A stretch of 27,356 nt of DNA, taken from contig USEU01000025.1 of the NCBI GenBank assembly GCA_900553805.1, forward strand, positions 1 to 27,356. The letters run 5' to 3'. Below the pieces are notes generated by a model. It was given only the letters and a program-made list of their open reading frames with translations, did not search any database and had not been told where the DNA came from. Position numbers and translations under genes: made by a program. The stretch comes from an uncultured Eubacteriales bacterium. Lineage in GTDB: Bacteria; Bacillota; Clostridia; Oscillospirales; Oscillospiraceae. Shown here one piece after another: positions 8,155 through 15,831 of this stretch (position 1 is its first letter; each line of letters begins with the position of its first letter).

Positions 8155-8183
8155 ATCATATCCCAAATCAGGGGAAAATGCAA
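8155..8183 (-). promoter_or_regulatory. Candidate promoter for the BMP-domain gene
   Basis: -10 TATGAT (8155-8160) and a poor -35 TTGCAT (8178-8183) with a 17-base spacer, 33 bases upstream of the start codon. The -10 is good (5 of 6), the -35 only half matches. No other better pair is visible in 8122-8300. Confidence 0.45.
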
Positions 8184-8299
8184 CAGAAATCTTCCCCACG
8201 CCAATTGCATGAGTAAACCTTTTGTGAATATGAAAGAAACGACATGTACAAAGATTGGCCAAGGTATGTTGAATGGACTGCGGTCCGTCGTAATCGTAC

Positions 8300-8329
8300 A
8301 AGGGGACGATTGAGGCACATCGTCCCCTT
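8300..8329. repeat. Perfect 11-bp palindrome (REP-like), not followed by a T run
   Basis: AAGGGGACGAT (8300-8310) and its exact inverse (8319-8329) flank an 8-base loop. Neither strand has a T run after it. The GGGGACG core resembles short palindromes seen next to IS200/REP-associated transposases in other bacteria, but there is no transposase here. The remainder of 8184-8364 shows no gene. Confidence 0.55.
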
Positions 8330-8364
8330 CAAACAAATTCGCGGTTCATGCGGGGGATAAAAGT

Positions 8365-8389
8365 CAGCCAGCGCGGTTTGCGCTGGCTG
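8365..8389 (-). terminator. Terminator of the ABC exporter operon
   Basis: Perfect 10-bp GC-rich stem CAGCCAGCGC (8365-8374) with 8380-8389, 5-base loop, 11 bases past the stop codon of the downstream exporter gene. On minus it is followed by ACTTTTAT, a short T run. Confidence 0.75.
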
Positions 8390-8400
8390 GCAAAGTTGGG

Positions 8401-10293
8401 TTATCCTTCCTTCAGAAGCTGCTGCTTCTGGAACTGGAGGGTGTAGAGCTGATAGTAGCGCCCGTGCAGGTGCAGCAGCTCCTGATGGGTGCCCTGCTCC
8501 AGGATCTGACCGTGGGACAGGAGGATGATGTTGTCGGCGTGCTGGATGGTGCTCAGACGGTGAGCGACGATCAGCATGGTGCCGATGTTCTTCATCTTCT
8601 CCAGGGAATCCTGGATCAGGATCTCCGTCTCCGTGTCAATGTTGGCGGTGGCCTCGTCCAGGATCATCACCGAGGGCTTGTGGATGATCGTCCGGGCAAA
8701 GGACAGCAGCTGGCGCTGGCCGGCGGAGAAGTTGTTGCCCCGCTCCCGCACCACCTCGTCCAGCCCGTGATCCAGGCGGCGGATGAAGGTATCGGCGTTG
8801 ACGTAGCGGCAGGCCTCCCACACCTCCTCGTCGCTGACGCCCTCCTGGCGCAGCAGGATATTGCTGCGGATATCGCCGGAGAACAGGAACACATCCTGGA
8901 GCATCTGGCCGAAGTGGCTGCGCAGGGATGCAATTTTGATCTTGCGGATATCCACGCCGTCGATCAGGATCTGCCCCTTCTGGATGTCATAGTTCCGGCA
9001 GATCAGGGACAGGATGGTGGTCTTGCCCGCGCCGGTGGAGCCGACGAAGGCCACGGTCTGCTTGGGATAGACGTGGAAGGATACCCCCTTGAGCACCCAC
9101 TCGTCCTCCTTATAGGCGAACCACACGTCCTTGAACTCGATCTCGCCCTTGATCTCCTTCATCTCGATGGCGTCCGGCTCGTCCACGATCTCCGGCTTCA
9201 TATCCAGAATGGTGAAGATCTTCTCCGCCGAGGCGAAGGACTGCTGAAGCATATCAAACTGCTCAGCCAGGGCCTGGATGGGGTTGAAGAACTTGGAGAT
9301 GTATATGTAGAAGGACACCACGATCTCGCTGGTGATGGTCTGGCCCAGAAAAGCAGTGTCCTGGATGTAGCCCTTGCAGCCGATGTAGAACAGGAACAGA
9401 TTGCTGGTGACAAACAGCATATACACCATGGGCCGGAATACGCCGAACACCAGGGTACGGCTGAACTTGGCCTTGGCCAGCTTGTGGCTCTTGACCAGGA
9501 ACTCCTCCATCTTCACATCCTCCCGGTTGAACACCTGGGTGATCTTGATGCCGGAGAGATTCTCGGACAGGTAGGTATTCACGTCGGTGCGGGTGTTGTT
9601 CACCCGGCGGTGCACCTCCCGGCTGAACTTCTGGAAGATCAGGGTGAAGATCACCAGAAAGGGCACAAAGCAAAGCACCATCAGCGTCAGCACATAGTTC
9701 AGCATCAGCATGCCTCCCAGCACGCCGAAGATGGCCACGGTGTTCCGCAGCAGGGTCACCAGGATGTTGGTGAACAGGTAGCTGATGGAGTTGGGGTCGT
9801 TGCTGACCCGGGTGACCAGCTTGCCCACGGGGATCTGGTTCAGCTGCTCATGGGACAGGCTCTCGATCCGGGTAAAGGTATCCAGGCGGATCTGGGTGAG
9901 GATCTTCTGCCCTACCTCCTGCAAAATCATCGACTGGAAATAGGTGCACGCCAGGGATACCCCCAGGATTCCCGCATAGATCGCCACCATGGAATAGAGC
10001 CTGGACAGCTGGAAATTCTGCGTCTTGATCAGGCCCTGAATGCGGCCGACCAGCAGCGGGGAGACCACATCATAGGCGATGGATATCAGCATCACCAGAA
10101 AAACCAGGATGAACTGCTTGGTATAGGGCTTGGCGTAGCTGAGCAGGCGGCGGATCAGGTAGCCGTCGGACATGGTCCGCTCGTGGGCAGGCGTCTTGAG
10201 GCTGCGCTTGAGCGCCGCATAGGCGACGATGAACACCACGGTAAACGCGCCAATCACCGCGCCCGCAATGATCAAAGGCAAATAATCACGCAT
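8401..10293 (-). CDS. Heterodimeric ABC exporter, catalytic (consensus) subunit, YheH/BmrD-like
   Basis: Half-transporter, 630 aa: six-helix membrane domain fused to an ATPase. The ATG at 10291-10293 overlaps the end of the upstream partner gene by 8 bases; upstream in-frame codons belong to that gene in another frame. Walker A is GSTGAGKT (418-425), the signature FSAGQRQ starts at 522, Walker B MILDE gives the catalytic Glu547, and the switch His is 578. An extra hydrophobic helix at residues 6-28 precedes the normal transmembrane domain. With the partner's weak Walker B, this subunit should provide the working ATP site. Likely exports drugs, lipids or peptides; the substrate cannot be read from sequence. 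Confidence 0.92.
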   Translation of the reverse strand: MRDYLPLIIAGAVIGAFTVVFIVAYAALKRSLKTPAHERTMSDGYLIRRLLSYAKPYTKQFILVFLVMLISIAYDVVSPLLVGRIQGLIKTQNFQLSRLYSMVAIYAGILGVSLACTYFQSMILQEVGQKILTQIRLDTFTRIESLSHEQLNQIPVGKLVTRVSNDPNSISYLFTNILVTLLRNTVAIFGVLGGMLMLNYVLTLMVLCFVPFLVIFTLIFQKFSREVHRRVNNTRTDVNTYLSENLSGIKITQVFNREDVKMEEFLVKSHKLAKAKFSRTLVFGVFRPMVYMLFVTSNLFLFYIGCKGYIQDTAFLGQTITSEIVVSFYIYISKFFNPIQALAEQFDMLQQSFASAEKIFTILDMKPEIVDEPDAIEMKEIKGEIEFKDVWFAYKEDEWVLKGVSFHVYPKQTVAFVGSTGAGKTTILSLICRNYDIQKGQILIDGVDIRKIKIASLRSHFGQMLQDVFLFSGDIRSNILLRQEGVSDEEVWEACRYVNADTFIRRLDHGLDEVVRERGNNFSAGQRQLLSFARTIIHKPSVMILDEATANIDTETEILIQDSLEKMKNIGTMLIVAHRLSTIQHADNIILLSHGQILEQGTHQELLHLHGRYYQLYTLQFQKQQLLKEG

Positions 10294-12067
10294 TGACCTT
10301 GCCTCCTTCCTCCTCCAGCCGCTGCAGATCCACCATCCTGCGGTAGGCCGCATTGTTGGCGTACAATTCCTCATGGGTGCCGAAGCCCGCCATCTTGCCC
10401 TCGTCGATGAACAGCACCTTGTCCATCTGTTCGATGGTGGAGATGCGGTGAGCGATGAGGATGGTGGTTTTCCCCTGCCGGGTCTGGCGCAGATTGCTCA
10501 GGATCGCCCGCTCGGTCTTCGTATCCACAGCGGACACGGAATCATCCAGGATCAGAATGGGGGCATCCTTCATCAGGGCGCGCGCAATGGAAATACGCTG
10601 CTTCTGGCCGCCGGAGACGGTGACGCCCCGCTCGCCCAGCACCGTATCATAGCCCAGCTGGAACTGGGTGATGTTGCTGTCCACGTCCGCCTGGATGGCC
10701 GCCCGCTTCACCGCCCGCAGGTTCACTTTCCTGTCGCCGAAGGCGATGTTCCGGGCAATGGTATCGGAGAACAGGAAATTATCCTGGGGCACATAGGCGC
10801 AGTTTTCCCGGACGGAATGGATGGACACGTCGTTCACATCCTGCCCGTCGATGAAGATCGTGCCGTCGGGCACGTTGTAGGTGCGCAGGATCAGGTCCAC
10901 CAGGGTGGTCTTGCCCGCACCGGTCTTTCCCACCAGGCCGATGCTCTCGCCGGGCAGGATCTTGAAGCTGACATGCTCCAGCTCGTTGAATTCGCCGTCG
11001 GGGTAGCGGAAGGTCAGGTCCCGGAATTCGATCTCGCCCTTTACGTCCGTCAGCTCCTTCACGCCGGGGCGGTCCTTCACCGTGATCTCCGCGTCCAGCA
11101 GCTCGCTGATGCGCTTCAGGGATGCTTTGCCCCGGGAGGTCATGTCGATCAGCTCGGACACCGCCATGATCGGCCAGATGATCGCTGTGAAATAGCCAAT
11201 GAACTCCATCAGCTGGCCCGCGTTGAAGGTCCCCTTGTACACCAGATATCCGCCGTAGCCCAGGATGATGCACATCACGCTCTCCACAAAGGAGTTGACC
11301 ATAATGCGCATGAGCACAGAGGTTTTGGTAAAGTCGATGTTGGCGACCTCGTTTTCGTCGTTGAGCTTCTTGAAGGCCATCAGTTCTTTGGCTTCCTTTA
11401 CAAAGGCCTTGATGACGGCAATGCCGGAAAAGCTCTCCTGGGAGAAATCGGACAGGTTGGAGAAGCATTCCTGCCGGTAGTCCCATTTTTTCGTCATGAC
11501 CCGTCCCACCAGCGTGGCGCTGGCGAACAGAAACGCCATGGGGATCAGCGACAGCACCGTGAGAAGATGGTTCATACGCCACATCTTCGTCATGGACAGC
11601 ACGCCCAAAATCAGCGCGTCGAAGAACTGCATGAAGCCCCAGCCGTAGCACTCCTGCACGGTATCCAGATCGTTGGTAAACAGGCTCATCAGGTTGCCGA
11701 CCTTGTTGACCTGGTAGTATTCCCGGCTCAGGTTCTTGGCATGGCTGAACATCTTGTCCCGCAGATCGGTCTCCACCTTGACGGCCGCGCCGAAGATGGA
11801 CACCCGCCACAGGAAGCGGCCGAACACGATGGCCACCGCCACGATGAGCATGGGCTTGCAGATGCGATCCAGCAAAAACGTCATGTCAAAGGCGTACTCC
11901 ACACCATCCACCATCACATAGCCCTGGTTCATGCCGTTGATGACCATCTGGTAGATCTCGGGGATCACCAGCTGTAAATAGTCCACCGTCCACAGCGCCA
12001 GCAGTCCCAGCAACAGATGGGGAGCATACTTCAGGTAATAGCGGTTGATGTGCTTTCCGAATATCAT
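10286..12067 (-). CDS. Heterodimeric ABC exporter, degenerate-site subunit, YheI/BmrC-like
   Basis: Half-transporter, 593 aa, with six predicted membrane helices (about residues 15-300) and a C-terminal ATPase. Walker A GKTGAGKT is at 380-387, the Q-loop YVPQDNFLF near 425, and the signature VSGGQKQ starts at 484. Walker B reads LILDDS (505-510), so Asp509 replaces the catalytic glutamate; the switch His540 remains. That is the pattern of the non-catalytic half in BmrCD/LmrCD-type pairs, and the next gene supplies the catalytic glutamate. ATG at 12065-12067 with a strong GGAGGG site. It heads a two-gene operon, diverging from the GntR operon. Confidence 0.93.
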   Translation of the reverse strand: MIFGKHINRYYLKYAPHLLLGLLALWTVDYLQLVIPEIYQMVINGMNQGYVMVDGVEYAFDMTFLLDRICKPMLIVAVAIVFGRFLWRVSIFGAAVKVETDLRDKMFSHAKNLSREYYQVNKVGNLMSLFTNDLDTVQECYGWGFMQFFDALILGVLSMTKMWRMNHLLTVLSLIPMAFLFASATLVGRVMTKKWDYRQECFSNLSDFSQESFSGIAVIKAFVKEAKELMAFKKLNDENEVANIDFTKTSVLMRIMVNSFVESVMCIILGYGGYLVYKGTFNAGQLMEFIGYFTAIIWPIMAVSELIDMTSRGKASLKRISELLDAEITVKDRPGVKELTDVKGEIEFRDLTFRYPDGEFNELEHVSFKILPGESIGLVGKTGAGKTTLVDLILRTYNVPDGTIFIDGQDVNDVSIHSVRENCAYVPQDNFLFSDTIARNIAFGDRKVNLRAVKRAAIQADVDSNITQFQLGYDTVLGERGVTVSGGQKQRISIARALMKDAPILILDDSVSAVDTKTERAILSNLRQTRQGKTTILIAHRISTIEQMDKVLFIDEGKMAGFGTHEELYANNAAYRRMVDLQRLEEEGGKVNA

Positions 12068-12104
12068 ATTCTCCCTCCTTCTTTAATAAAGAGACACTTG
12101 TCTG

Positions 12105-12133
12105 AGTTTAGCACAAATTTTTGCATATTGCAA
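12105..12133 (-). promoter_or_regulatory. Candidate promoter and palindrome of the ABC exporter operon
   Basis: -35 TTGCAA (12128-12133) and -10 TAAACT (12105-12110), spacer 17, each matching 4 of 6 consensus bases. A short palindrome TTGCA-TAT-TGCAA (12121-12133) covers the -35 box and could be an operator, though it is short enough to be chance. Confidence 0.4.
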
Positions 12134-12173
12134 CTGCCTTTTCCATCTTTTTTCTATCTTACAGGGAACCTCT

Positions 12174-12364
12174 CTCTTGGCTCCCCGGTGGGGGAGCTGG
12201 CAGGCCCAAGGGGCCTGACTGAGGGGGTGTGGTTCGTTGAATGGTAACAACCCAAAAATACCAACGGCACCCCCTTTGCCGCTGTCGCGGCACTTCCCCC
12301 AAAGGGGGCAGCAAGTTGATGCTGCCTTAAGTTGATGAGATTGCCTTGAAAGGGGAGCCAAGGA
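12174..12364. repeat. Paired-hairpin inverted repeat element (copy A)
   Basis: The ends are CTTGGCTCCCC (12176-12186) and its exact inverse (12352-12362). Inside are two inverted half-units. The left half has hairpin 1 (CTCCCC 12181-12186 with GGGGAG 12191-12196) and hairpin 2 (CAGGCCC 12201-12207 with GGGCCTG 12211-12217), then ACTGAGGGGG. The right half has hairpin 2 TGCCGC/GCGGCA (12277-12282, 12287-12292) and hairpin 1 CCCCC/GGGGG (12296-12300, 12304-12308). It fills most of the 393 bases between the divergent start codons and contains no gene. Confidence 0.8.
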
Positions 12365-12392
12365 GGAAATTCTTAAGATTTCTTAAACCGGC

Positions 12393-12421
12393 TTGACAGG
12401 AACTGTGCTAATCGTTATACT
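12393..12421 (+). promoter_or_regulatory. Promoter of the GntR-ABC operon
   Basis: -35 TTGACA (12393-12398, perfect) and -10 TATACT (12416-12421, 5 of 6), spacer exactly 17. It lies about 40 bases upstream of the GntR start. Confidence 0.88.
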
Positions 12422-12436
12422 AACCGTGTTAATACA
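12416..12436. promoter_or_regulatory. Putative GntR (YtrA-type) operator
   Basis: Imperfect inverted repeat TATACTAAC-CGT-GTTAATACA (7 of 9 positions pair) covering the -10 box and the expected start of transcription. Position and symmetry suit autorepression by the adjacent GntR protein, as is usual for YtrA-type regulators. Confidence 0.6.
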
Positions 12437-12460
12437 GTTGCTAATGTAAGGAGGATGCCT

Positions 12461-12829
12461 ATGCTGCTGCATTTGGATTACCGCGATTCCAGGCCGATCT
12501 ATGTGCAGATCATGGATGCGCTGCGTCAGCAGATCGCGTCCGGGGTGCTTCGGCAGGAGGAAAAGCTGCCCAGCGTCCGGGAGCTGGCGGCGAGCCTGTC
12601 CATCAACCCGAATACCATTCAGCGGGCCTACCGCCAGCTGGAGATGGAGGGCTGGATCGCCACCGTACCGGGCAAGGGCTGCTTCGTCTGTGGGATCCCG
12701 GAGGGGAACCCCCAGGAGGAGCTGCGTCTGCTGCGGCAATTTGACGACGCCGCCCGGAACCTTCTGCGCCGGGGCTACACCCGGCAGGAGCTGACCCGCC
12801 GGCTGGAACAGGAGGATAACCATGCTTGA
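12461..12829 (+). CDS. GntR-family transcriptional regulator, YtrA subfamily
   Basis: Small repressor-type protein, 122 aa from the ATG at 12461. An in-frame ATG at 12455 touches the AAGGAGG site (12448-12454), leaving no spacing, so the second ATG (six bases away) is the better start. Residues about 8-75 are the winged helix: SRPIYVQIMDALRQQI, then LPSVRELAASLSINPNTIQRAY as helix-turn-helix and GWIATVPGKGCFV as wing. The remaining ~45 residues are a short helical tail, as expected for YtrA proteins, which lack a large ligand domain. It overlaps the ATPase gene by 8 bases and most likely represses this operon until a cell-envelope signal relieves it. Confidence 0.93.
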   Translation: MLLHLDYRDSRPIYVQIMDALRQQIASGVLRQEEKLPSVRELAASLSINPNTIQRAYRQLEMEGWIATVPGKGCFVCGIPEGNPQEELRLLRQFDDAARNLLRRGYTRQELTRRLEQEDNHA

Positions 12830-13700
12830 AATGAAAAATGTGACCAAGGCCTTCGGCGCCTTCAAGGCGCTGGATGATCTGAGCCTGCATGTGCCCAAGG
12901 GCTGCGTTTACGGTCTGGTGGGCCCCAACGGCGCGGGCAAGACCACGGCGATCCGCCATCTTACCGGCATCTACCGGCCGGACAGCGGCACCGTCACCGT
13001 GGACGGCCAGGAAATGACCGGCGACCCCAACCTGAAGGAGCGCATCGGCTACATATCCGACGACGTGTTCTATTTCCCCGCCGCCACCATGGAGGACATG
13101 CACCGCTTCTACCGGGACATGTACAGCAAATTCGACGAGGCGCTGTATGAGAAGCTGAAAGAGATTTTCCCCCTCCCTGCCGGGCCGATCCGGCGGTTCT
13201 CCAAGGGCATGCAGAAGCAGGCGGCCTTCCACCTGACGCTGTGCATCCGGCCGGACGTGATGATCCTGGACGAGCCGGTGGACGGGCTGGACCCGGTGAT
13301 GCGCCGCCAGGTGATGAGCCTGGTGCTCTCCGATGTGGCGGAGCGGGGCACCACCGTGCTGATCTCCAGCCACAATCTGCGGGAGCTGGAGGATGTATGC
13401 GACCACGTGGGCATTATGAACCACGGCAGAATGCTGCTGGAAAAGAGCCTGGCCGACATGCAAGGCGGCACCGTAAAGCTGCAGATTGTGGGCGAAGCGC
13501 CCCAGGGCTGCCAGGTGCTCCATGAGAGCCGCTCCGGGCGGCTGAATACCTTCATTCTCCGGGGCAGCTATCAGCAGGTGCAGGAGAAATGCCAGCGGAT
13601 GAATCCCCCCTATTTCGACGTGCTGCCCCTGTCGCTGGAGGAGATCTTCATCTATGAATTGGGAGGTGTGAACTATGAAATCAAAGAAAACGTGCTATGA
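12822..13700 (+). CDS. ABC transporter ATP-binding protein, YtrB-like
   Basis: 292-aa cytoplasmic ATPase. Walker A is GPNGAGKTT (34-42), the signature FSKGMQKQ starts at 126, Walker B VMILDEP is 146-152 with Glu151, and SSHNLRELEDVCD gives the switch histidine. The Q-loop region reads GYISDD, with aspartate where glutamine is usual; this is common in YtrB-like ATPases. It starts inside the end of the GntR gene (ATGCTTGA) and ends inside the next gene, so all three are translationally coupled. It should energise the large permease that follows. Confidence 0.94.
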   Translation: MLEMKNVTKAFGAFKALDDLSLHVPKGCVYGLVGPNGAGKTTAIRHLTGIYRPDSGTVTVDGQEMTGDPNLKERIGYISDDVFYFPAATMEDMHRFYRDMYSKFDEALYEKLKEIFPLPAGPIRRFSKGMQKQAAFHLTLCIRPDVMILDEPVDGLDPVMRRQVMSLVLSDVAERGTTVLISSHNLRELEDVCDHVGIMNHGRMLLEKSLADMQGGTVKLQIVGEAPQGCQVLHESRSGRLNTFILRGSYQQVQEKCQRMNPPYFDVLPLSLEEIFIYELGGVNYEIKENVL

Positions 13701-15555
13701 TCCCGCCATCAGCCACGTCACGCTGAAGCGGTTCGCTCCCATCTGCCTTTTATATACCCTGGGGCTGGTGCTGCTCACCGTGGGCAAGCTAAACGCCAAC
13801 GGATACCACTTCAATGCGGTGCTGGGCATCCAGGAGCTGTGTCCCTTTGCCGTTGTCTGCAATCTGGCCTACGCCCCGGTTCTTGCTCAGCTGCTCATGG
13901 GCGACCTGTATACCCCCCGGCTCGGCTATGCGCTGCACGCTCTGCCCATCACCCTGGGCGGCTGGTTCGGCACCCAGGTGATCCTGGGCATCCTCAGCGT
14001 GCTCCCCGGCATCCTGCTCTCCGCGGGATTTATGCTGACCGTGCTCACCAGATATCAGATCGTCATTCTCTATTGGATGGCTGCCGCCCTGCTCAGCTTC
14101 CTGTTCTTCTTCGGCCTCGCTCTGCTCTGCTCCGTGGCAGCGGGAAATCGGATCGGGATGCTGCTGCTCTACTGCATTGCAAACTTTTGGGGACTTTTCT
14201 ACAGCTGGACAAGGATCCGCATTCTCTCCCCCCTGATCTACGGCATGTACCTGCCGGGGTATGATGCCCAGTTTGTCCCCATCACGACCATGCTGCGCCG
14301 CGCCCCCTTTGTAATTATCTACCAGGAGCAGCAGCCCAACTATACCGACGGCCCCGTGGCCTACTTTGGCTCCCTGGATGTGGATCATCTGAATTTCTCC
14401 AACAGTTATCTGTGGATCCTACTGGCCTTTGCCGCGGCGGGCTGTGTGTTCATCGGGCTTGCCATGTATCTGCTGCGCCGCCGCAGGCCGGAATGCGCCG
14501 GTGACCTGCTGGCCTTCCGGCCCATGGCACCGGTGCTGCTGGTGCTGTGCTCCGTATTCACCGGCATTCTGTTCCACGTGATCTCGAATACCTTCGGCGG
14601 GCAGCTGGGATACCCCATGATGTTCATCGGCATGATCGTGGGTTATTATGCCATGCTCATGCTGCTGCGGCGGCAGACCCGGGTGTTTACAAAAAAGTCC
14701 ATTCTTCCCCTGGCGCTGATATTGGTCATCACCCTGGCGGGGATCACCGCCACCGGCCTGAACCTGTTCGGCTTCACCTACAAGGTTCCTGAGGTGAACC
14801 AGGTGGAGCAGGTAGTGCTTGATGTCTGGGGCTGCGGCAACCCCCTGGAATCCTCCCGCCCGGAGGATATCGCCCTGGCCATCCAGGTGCAGGAGGAATG
14901 CCTGAGCACCCACAGGCAGGCGGAGCGGCAGCGTCCCCTGCTGGAGCGTATCTACGGTGACGAGGAAACCGCCCCGAGCCTGAACAAGGACGATGATGAT
15001 TACACCGGTCGGGTTTCCATTGTATACACCCTGAAAAACGGCAAAACCCTCAGCCGGTTGTATTACCTCTTCCCCGGTTGCGAATGCCTGGAGCCGCTGC
15101 GGCTTACCTTCTCCGCGCCGGAGTATATATTCGCCCGCGGGGACAGCACCGGTACATTCCTGGATGAAAACGGGAAATTTGACCGGCAGCAGCTGATGGA
15201 TATGCTCCAGGGCGTGCAGCTCACCTGCTGGCATGAGCAGATAGACGAGCTCACCGGAGATTTGACCAGCCGCATTTCCGACGACGACATCCCCGGCCTG
15301 ATCGACGCCATTCTGGCAGACTGTGAAGCCGGCAACATCGCTCAGTCCTACATCTTCCACACCGACGAGAGCTACACCGACAGCCTCAGCGTATATTATG
15401 TGGACACGCGCGTGAACCCCCTGGGCTACACCGCCAACTTTTTCATCAGCCTCTATTCCGCCAACGTCAACACCTTCAATTACCTCATCGCCCACGGCTA
15501 CCACCCCCCGCTGGAGGCTCTTGGCTCCCCGGTGGGAGAGAAGGCAACAGCTTAG
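13675..15555 (+). CDS. ABC transporter permease with large C-terminal soluble domain
   Basis: 626 aa. About nine to ten hydrophobic helices lie within residues ~10-375, in two groups separated by a polar stretch near 205-235. Residues ~380-610 are soluble and acidic and begin after the helix ILPLALILVITLAGI; this resembles the DUF6449-type tail seen on Clostridial ABC permeases, though that assignment is from memory of the family. ATG at 13675 follows GGGAGG by about nine bases and overlaps the ATPase gene by 26 bases. The last dozen residues (EALGSPVGEKATA) are encoded by a repeat fragment, so the native C-terminus may have been replaced. It probably forms the membrane part of an envelope-stress or antibiotic-response transporter. 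Confidence 0.85.
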   Translation: MKSKKTCYDPAISHVTLKRFAPICLLYTLGLVLLTVGKLNANGYHFNAVLGIQELCPFAVVCNLAYAPVLAQLLMGDLYTPRLGYALHALPITLGGWFGTQVILGILSVLPGILLSAGFMLTVLTRYQIVILYWMAAALLSFLFFFGLALLCSVAAGNRIGMLLLYCIANFWGLFYSWTRIRILSPLIYGMYLPGYDAQFVPITTMLRRAPFVIIYQEQQPNYTDGPVAYFGSLDVDHLNFSNSYLWILLAFAAAGCVFIGLAMYLLRRRRPECAGDLLAFRPMAPVLLVLCSVFTGILFHVISNTFGGQLGYPMMFIGMIVGYYAMLMLLRRQTRVFTKKSILPLALILVITLAGITATGLNLFGFTYKVPEVNQVEQVVLDVWGCGNPLESSRPEDIALAIQVQEECLSTHRQAERQRPLLERIYGDEETAPSLNKDDDDYTGRVSIVYTLKNGKTLSRLYYLFPGCECLEPLRLTFSAPEYIFARGDSTGTFLDENGKFDRQQLMDMLQGVQLTCWHEQIDELTGDLTSRISDDDIPGLIDAILADCEAGNIAQSYIFHTDESYTDSLSVYYVDTRVNPLGYTANFFISLYSANVNTFNYLIAHGYHPPLEALGSPVGEKATA

Positions 15556-15580
15556 CGAGCCAGAAGCGCTGAAGAATTAC
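15518..15580. repeat. Fragment of the TTGGCTCCCC repeat family at the permease 3' end
   Basis: Bases 15518-15536 are identical over 19 positions to 12174-12192, the left end of paired-hairpin copy A. The fragment supplies the last codons and the stop of the permease gene and then runs up to the 161-bp element. The second hairpin of the family is not recognisable here, so this looks like a decayed or partial half-unit. Confidence 0.6.
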
Positions 15581-15741
15581 GGCAACACCGCACAATTTGG
15601 CAAGAAGCCCCAGCCTGGATTTTTGGCTCAATTCAAAGTTTGGAAAACGAAGGAATACTGTATGTATTTCTCGTTTTTCAAACTGAAGAAGTGGGACAAA
15701 AAGACGGCTGCGGCTCGCAGACACAATTGCGCGGTGTTGCC
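15581..15741. mobile_element. Complete 161-bp MITE-like palindromic element
   Basis: Terminal inverted repeats of 17 bp (15581-15597 and 15725-15741, one mismatch; GGCAACACCGC outward end) are flanked by TTAC on both sides, a likely 4-bp target duplication. Further nested arms pair inside: 15606-15615 with 15706-15715, 15620-15624 with 15698-15702, and 15637-15650 with 15671-15684, so nearly the whole element can fold as one hairpin. It has no transposase. Its left 52 bases recur exactly at 27305-27356 and its right 51 at 1-51. A frame on plus stays open through it but is not supported as a gene. Confidence 0.88.
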
Positions 15742-15748
15742 TTACAAC

Positions 15749-15805
15749 AAAAAGGAAACTCTGACGAGGCCGGCAATGCCAGGTTCTCGTCAGAGTTTCC
15801 TTTTT
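15749..15805. terminator. Strong bidirectional terminator between convergent operons
   Basis: Perfect 20-bp stem (15749-15768 with 15786-15805), loop 17 bases. The stem ends in five A on the left and five T on the right, giving a T run on either strand. It would stop the GntR operon on plus and anything read from the 16072 regulator or the small RNA on minus. The 161-bp element is inserted between it and the permease stop. Confidence 0.92.
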
Positions 15806-15831
15806 GAGCGGGTATTTTGAGGAACAACCGC

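Noticed and set aside
8122-8301. 60-codon upstream extension of the BMP-fusion frame
   Set aside because: It crosses the likely promoter and has no ribosome site, while the ATG at 8121 has a strong one. The residues show no signal peptide or domain.
15521-15820. A 99-codon plus-strand frame running through the 161-bp element and the terminator
   Set aside because: It simply translates repeat and terminator sequence. It has no ribosome site and no coding features of its own.
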